DNA from: Azorinus chamasolen
Taxonomy: Eukaryota; Mollusca; Bivalvia; Cardiida; Solecurtidae
Length of the DNA: 64,000 bases
Assembly: GCA_963576725.1 (NCBI GenBank)
Contig: OY755244.1
Coordinates: forward strand, 36,778,109-36,842,108
Reading direction: 5' to 3'
In this document: positions 59,861 through 64,000 of the stretch, piece after piece
Numbering within the stretch: position 1 is the first letter of the stretch
How the letters are laid out: each line of letters begins with the position of its first letter
Program-made: the position numbers and the translations under genes
The notes under the pieces: generated by a model
What the model saw: the letters and a program-made list of their open reading frames with translations, nothing else
The model's database searches: none
Told to the model about the DNA's origin: nothing

Positions 59861-62800
59861 TATACCCCCACAAACAGAGTTTGAGGGGGGTATACTGGAA
59901 TCAGCCTGTCGGTCGGTCGGGCGGTCGGTCGGTCTGTCTGCAAAATCTTGTACGGCGAACTCCTCCTACAGTTTCAACCCGATTCATTTGATACTTGGCA
60001 TAAATGTTACTCAGGTGTAGTAGATGTGCAAGACACAAATTTCAGGTCTCTGTGACCTTGACCTTGACCTTTGGCCTTGAAATTGGTCTTGAAATTGGCA
60101 GGCAAAAGCTTGTACTTTGAACTCCTCCTTCACATTCAACCTGATTCACTTGATACTTGGCATGAATGTTACTCAGGAGTAGTAGATGTGCAAGACACAA
60201 ATTTCAGGTCTCTGTGACCTTGACCTTGACCTTTGGCCTTGAAATTGGTCTTGAAATTGGCAGGCAAAAGCTTGTACTTTGAACTCCTCCTTCAATTTCA
60301 ACTTGATTCACTTGATACTTGGCATAAATGTTGCTCAGAAGTAGTAGATGTGCAAGACACAAATTTCAGGTCTCTGTGACCTTGACCGTGACCTTTGGCC
60401 TTGAAATCGGTCTTGAAATTGGCAGGCAAAATCTTGTACTTTGAACTCCTCCTTCAATTTCAACCTGATTCAATTGATACACGGCATAAATGTTACTCAG
60501 GAGTAGTAGATGTGCAAGACACAAATTTCAGGTCATTGTGACCTTGACCTTGACATTTGTCCTTGAAATTGGTCTTGAAATTGGCAGGCAAAATCTTGTA
60601 CTTTGAACTCCTCCTTCAATTTCAACCTGATTCACTTGATACTTGGCATAAATGTTACTCAGGAGTAGTAGATGTGCAAGAAACACATTTCAGGTCTCTG
60701 TGACCTTGACCTTGACATTTGTCCTTGAAATTGGTCTTGAAATTGGCAGGCAAAACCTTGTACTTTGAACTCCTCCTTCAATTTCAACCCGATTCACTTG
60801 ATACTTGGCATAAATGTTACTCAGGAGTAGTATAATTATGTGCAAGACACAAATTTCAGGTCTCTGTGACCTTGACCTTTGTCCTTGAAATTGGCAGGCA
60901 AAATCTTGTACTTTGAACTCCTCCTTCACTTTAAACCTGATTCACTTGATACTTGGCATAAATGTTACTCAGGAGTAGTAGATGTGCAACACACAAATTT
61001 CAAATCTCTGTGACCTTGACCTTTGGCCTTGAAATTGGTCTTAAATTTGGCAGGCAAAATCTTGTACGGCAAACTCCTCCTTCACTTTCAACCTGATTTA
61101 CTTGATACTTTGCATAAATGTTACGCAGGAGTAGTAGATGTGCAAGACACAAATTTCAGGTCTCTGTGACCTTGACCTTGACCTTTGTCCTTGAAATCGG
61201 TCTTGAAATTGGCAGGCAAAATCCTGTACTTTGAACTCCTCCTTCACTTTCAACCTGATTCACTTGGTACTTGTTTTGGCTTGTAATATGGGGAGTTGGT
61301 GTCGCAAACTCCTCCTTCAGTTTTAAAGTTACTGAATTTATATTTGGGATACGTAATAGTCACAAATAGCAGATGCGCAATACACAATTTTCATGTGTTT
61401 ACGGTTAGCCGTTGTAGAATTATTCCCCCCTGAACTTTGAATATTTTTTGTCATTTTTGCATGAAACATGGGGAGATGGTGTCACAAAACTCCTCCTTCA
61501 TTTTGAAACTTTTTAAATTGATACTTGCCATACATACTAAACACGAATAGTATATGTGCAAGACACAATTTTCCTGTGTTTAGTGTTAGCCATTACAGAA
61601 TTTTCTCTATTTGAACTTTGGGTATTTTTGTTATTATACCCCCACAAACAGAGTTTGAGGGGGGTATACTGGAATCAGCCTGTCGGTCGGTCGGTCGGTC
61701 TGTCTGCAAAATCTTGTACGGCGAACTCCTCCTTCAGTTTCAACCCGATTCACTTGATACTTGGCATAAATGTTACTCAGGAGTAGTAGATGTGTAAGAC
61801 ACAAATTTCAGGTCTCTGTGACCTTGACCTTTGGCCTTGAAATTGGTCTTGAAATTGGCAGGCAAAATCTTGTACTTTGAACTCCTCCTTCACTTTTAAC
61901 CTGATTCACTTGATACTTGGCATAAATGTTACTCAGGAGTAGTAGATGTGCAAGACACAAATTTCAGGTCTCTGTGACCTTGACCTTGACCTTTGGCCTT
62001 GAAATTGGTCTTGAAATTGGCAGGCAAAATCTTGTACTTTGAACTCCTCCTTCAATTTCAACCTGATTCACTTGATACTTGGCATAAATGTTACTCAGGA
62101 GTAGTAGATGTGCAAGACACATATTTCAGGTCTCTGTGACCTTGACCTTGACCTTTGGTCTTGAAATTGGTCTTGAAATTGGCAGGCAACATCTTGTACT
62201 TTGAACTCCTCCTTCAATTTCAACCTGATTCACTTGATACTTGGCATCAATGTTACTCAGGAGTAGTAGATGTGCAAGACACAAATTTAAAATCTCTGTG
62301 ACCTTGACCTTTGGCCTTGAAATTGGTCTTAAAATTGGCAAGCAGAATCTTGTACGGCAAACTCCTCCTTCACTTTCAACCTGATTCATTTGATACTTGG
62401 CATAAATGTTACTTAGGAGTAGTAGATGTGTAAGACACAAATTTCAGGTCTCTGTGACCTTGACCTTGACCTTTGGCCTTGAAATTGGTCATGATATTGG
62501 CAGGCAAAATCTTGTACTTTGAACTCCTCCTTCAATTTCAACCTGATTCACTTGATACTTGGCATAAATGTTATCCAGGAGTAGTATATGTGCAAGACAC
62601 AAATTTCAGGTCTCTGTGACCTTGACCTTGACCGTTGGCCTTGAAATTGGTCTTAAAATTGGCAAATCTTTTACTTTGAACTCCTCCTTCACTTTCAACC
62701 TGATTCACTTGATACTTGGCATAAATGTTACTCAGGAGTAGTAGATGTGCAAGACACAAATTTCAGGTCTCTGTGACCTTGACCTTTGGCCTTGAAATTG

Positions 62801-63087
62801 GCAGGCAAAATCTTGTACTTTGAACTCCTCCTTCAATTTCAACCTGATTCACTTGATACATGTACTTGGCATAAATTACAGAATTGTCTCTATTTGAACT
62901 TTGGGTATTTTTGTTATTTGGTCCAGTTACATGTTCAAAACTTGGATTTGCAATCCAGGCTGTCTTGTGGGGGTATTCATCACCTTTAGTGATAGTTCTA
63001 GTTTGGTCCTGATACATGTTGAAAACTTGGATTTGCAATCAAGGCTGCCGTGTGGGGGTATTCATCACCTTTAGTGATAGTTCTAGT
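59861..63087 (+). mobile_element. HINE-like element, TATACCCCC type, ~130-bp core repeats (outer copy)
   Basis: 5' TATACCCCCACAAACAGAGT with partner GGGGGGTATAC; (GGTC)n; about 12 core units with CTGATTCACTTGATACTTGG, GTAGTAGATGTGCAAGACAC and CTGTGACCTTGACCTTGACC. It is cut at 61634 by a second copy and finishes at 63003-63087 with ATCAC-CTTTA-GTGAT AGTTCTAGT. All small frames inside are repeat translations. Confidence 0.75.
61635..63002 (+). mobile_element. HINE-like element, TATACCCCC type (inner copy)
   Basis: Complete ends identical in type to the outer copy, with about eight core units. It sits in the phrase GGGTATTTTTGTTAT|TTGGTCC of the outer element, whose intact form is visible inside the inner copy itself at about 62905-62925. 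Confidence 0.75.
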
Positions 63088-63189
63088 TTCATAAGCAAAA
63101 AGAGCACACCCTGATCTGGTTCATCTGTTCAGGGTCTACTCTGTTTGCAAAGGCCTTTAAAGGCATTTCTATATGAAGGAAAGGTTTAA

Positions 63190-63377
63190 GAATAGACCTG
63201 ATGAGAGAATGGGTTAAGTAATAATCATCTGCAAAGTATGCAACGTTGTCTGCTACACTTTGAGAATGAGTGTCAGAGTTTGGATCCTAATTCGATGATT
63301 CATGAGTGAAATATAGCATGTATCTGTTCACAAACGTCATCACAAATAGATCCAATGTGTGGTTGATAACTGAGAAA
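63190..63377. repeat. MITE-C-like remnants
   Basis: GCAAAGTATGCAACGTTGTC and GAGTTTGGATCCTAATTCGA recall MITE-C. No complete element. Confidence 0.4.
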
Positions 63378-63576
63378 CCCTTTCAATGCAGGACACCAGT
63401 CACTAATGTCCTTTGCTAACTGTGTAGACCCAGATGAATGGGCTCCTAGAGGAACCCTCTCATCAGGGTCTGCACTATTTGGCAAATTACATTTTACTTG
63501 AAAAAATATCCCTGAATATTCGTAGTAAACTTGACCATTTTTAAATAGTCAATTTGACAAGTCACCATTGAAAGGG
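63378..63576 (+). mobile_element. MITE-E
   Basis: CCCTTTCAATGC at the left and CATTGAAAGGG at the right are inverted. Hairpin GTAGACCCAGATGAATGGGC / CCTCTCATCAGGGTCTGCAC. The flanking TTAA sites are lost. Confidence 0.7.
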
Positions 63577-63913
63577 CAAGGTTTTGAATCCCAAAAAGTC
63601 TATGTAAGGTTGTCTTGATGTAAAATATTTATGAGAACTTGGTACTAGACTGATTTGTTTGTGGCATTGCCTCTTAGTACGATTGCAATTGGTCTGCTCC
63701 GAAAAAGTCTGACCTACTTCCAGCCGTCCTAGTTCTGATTTTCTGATATTTCTTTCAAAAACAACAATCAGTTTTGAACAGCTCAAACCCAAATGAAATT
63801 CAGATTAATAGTGTATCTCATCTGGATGCCAATAATAGGCACCGATTATTGCTAATTCACGGCAAGCTTGCAAAGTGTTAAGTTTGTGACTTTGCAAATA
63901 ATGTGAACATTAA
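63577..63913. other. No gene; MITE-C-like end
   Basis: The right part (TCTCATCTGGATGCCAATAA ... CAAGCTTGCAAAGTGTTAAG) looks like the second half of a MITE-C. The 76-codon minus-strand frame is unrecognised. Confidence 0.4.
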
Positions 63914-64000
63914 CTCTTCTGCTGCCACATTTTGTCGTCTGCAAAATTTGTCATCTGCTTCAAATTTTGTTTTTGGATTTTCGTATCTTTAGTTTCAAAA
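63914..64000 (+). repeat. MITE-C, left end, leaving the window
   Basis: TTAA 63910-63913, then CTCTTCTGCTGCCACATTTT and CGTCTGCAAAATTTGTC. Confidence 0.55.

Larger units (their letters stand above)
59717..63185 (-). mobile_element. MITE-A split by a self-nested HINE
   Basis: TTAA 59713-59716 and 63186-63189. The left part ends CTGATCTATTATATT. The right part resumes TTCATAAGCAAAAAGAGCAC. The intact family reads ATCTATATGATTTCATAAGC, so the junction is clean. Confidence 0.75.

Noticed and set aside
60690..63038. Several 60-100-codon minus-strand frames with FCLPISRP motifs
   Set aside because: They are the antisense of the ~130-bp core repeat of the TATACCCCC HINE; repeated peptides follow the DNA period.

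Overview
This window looks like non-coding, repeat-built DNA from an animal nuclear genome, most likely a bivalve mollusc. A dreissenid-type heterodont clam or mussel would fit the repeat families I seem to recognise, but that is a recollection and not a test. The base composition is AT-rich, there are no operons or prokaryotic gene signals, and no host protein-coding gene can be supported. Every long open frame is either a tandem repeat whose period is a multiple of three or a fragment of a transposon gene.

Four classes of repeat make up most of the sequence. (1) Short palindromic MITEs (called MITE-A to MITE-G here), most of them about 160-250 bp. They start CCC or CTC, end GGG or GAG, and are flanked by TTAA, which fits non-autonomous piggyBac-like elements; most carry a long hairpin at the centre. 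(2) Helentron/HINE-like (Pearl-like) non-autonomous rolling-circle elements. Each has a 5' stem-loop, a GTCC/GTCT/GTCG microsatellite, a tandemly repeated core, and a 3' hairpin followed by CTTGT or CTAGT. Several unrelated-looking families share this plan. (3) Classical cut-and-paste DNA transposons: one PIF/Harbinger element with remnants of both of its genes, one hAT element with a broken BED-finger gene and an 8-bp target duplication, a short hAT-like MITE with an 8-bp duplication, pogo/mariner-type MITEs with TA duplications, and 75-bp perfect hairpins with 4-bp duplications. (4) tRNA-derived sequences (two SINE-like copies and one tRNA-like fold) and simple or satellite arrays.

Layout. 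1-5 kb: MITE-A copies, a tiny HINE, and a HINE nested in a HINE. 5.3-6.3 kb: a GC-rich island. 7.1-13.6 kb: three or four HINEs in series with 165-, 140- and 155-bp core repeats. 13.9-18.8 kb: two more HINEs and MITEs. 19-22 kb: MITEs, one of them carrying two separate insertions. 22.5-24.5 kb: a minisatellite cut by a hAT element. 25-30.7 kb: a chain of MITEs sharing TTAA sites. 31.2-33.7 kb: a HINE followed by 43 copies of a 36-bp repeat. 35.2-36 kb: a ~107-bp array. 36-45 kb: mostly MITEs, with a tRNA-like fold at 39.9 kb. 45.3-51.2 kb: a four-level nest (MITE, HINE, Harbinger, HINE). 51.3-59.6 kb: more MITEs and a hAT MITE. 59.7-63.2 kb: a MITE split by a HINE that is split by another copy of the same HINE family. 

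The most informative observations come from the nests. Re-joining the flanks gives empty sites that define insertion rules (T^T for HINEs, TTAA for the MITEs, TA for the pogo-like MITEs). One HINE splits a Harbinger Myb-like gene whose two halves re-join in frame. Several HINE cores contain repeated TGACCTTGA and AGGTCA motifs, which are the consensus for nuclear-receptor half-sites.
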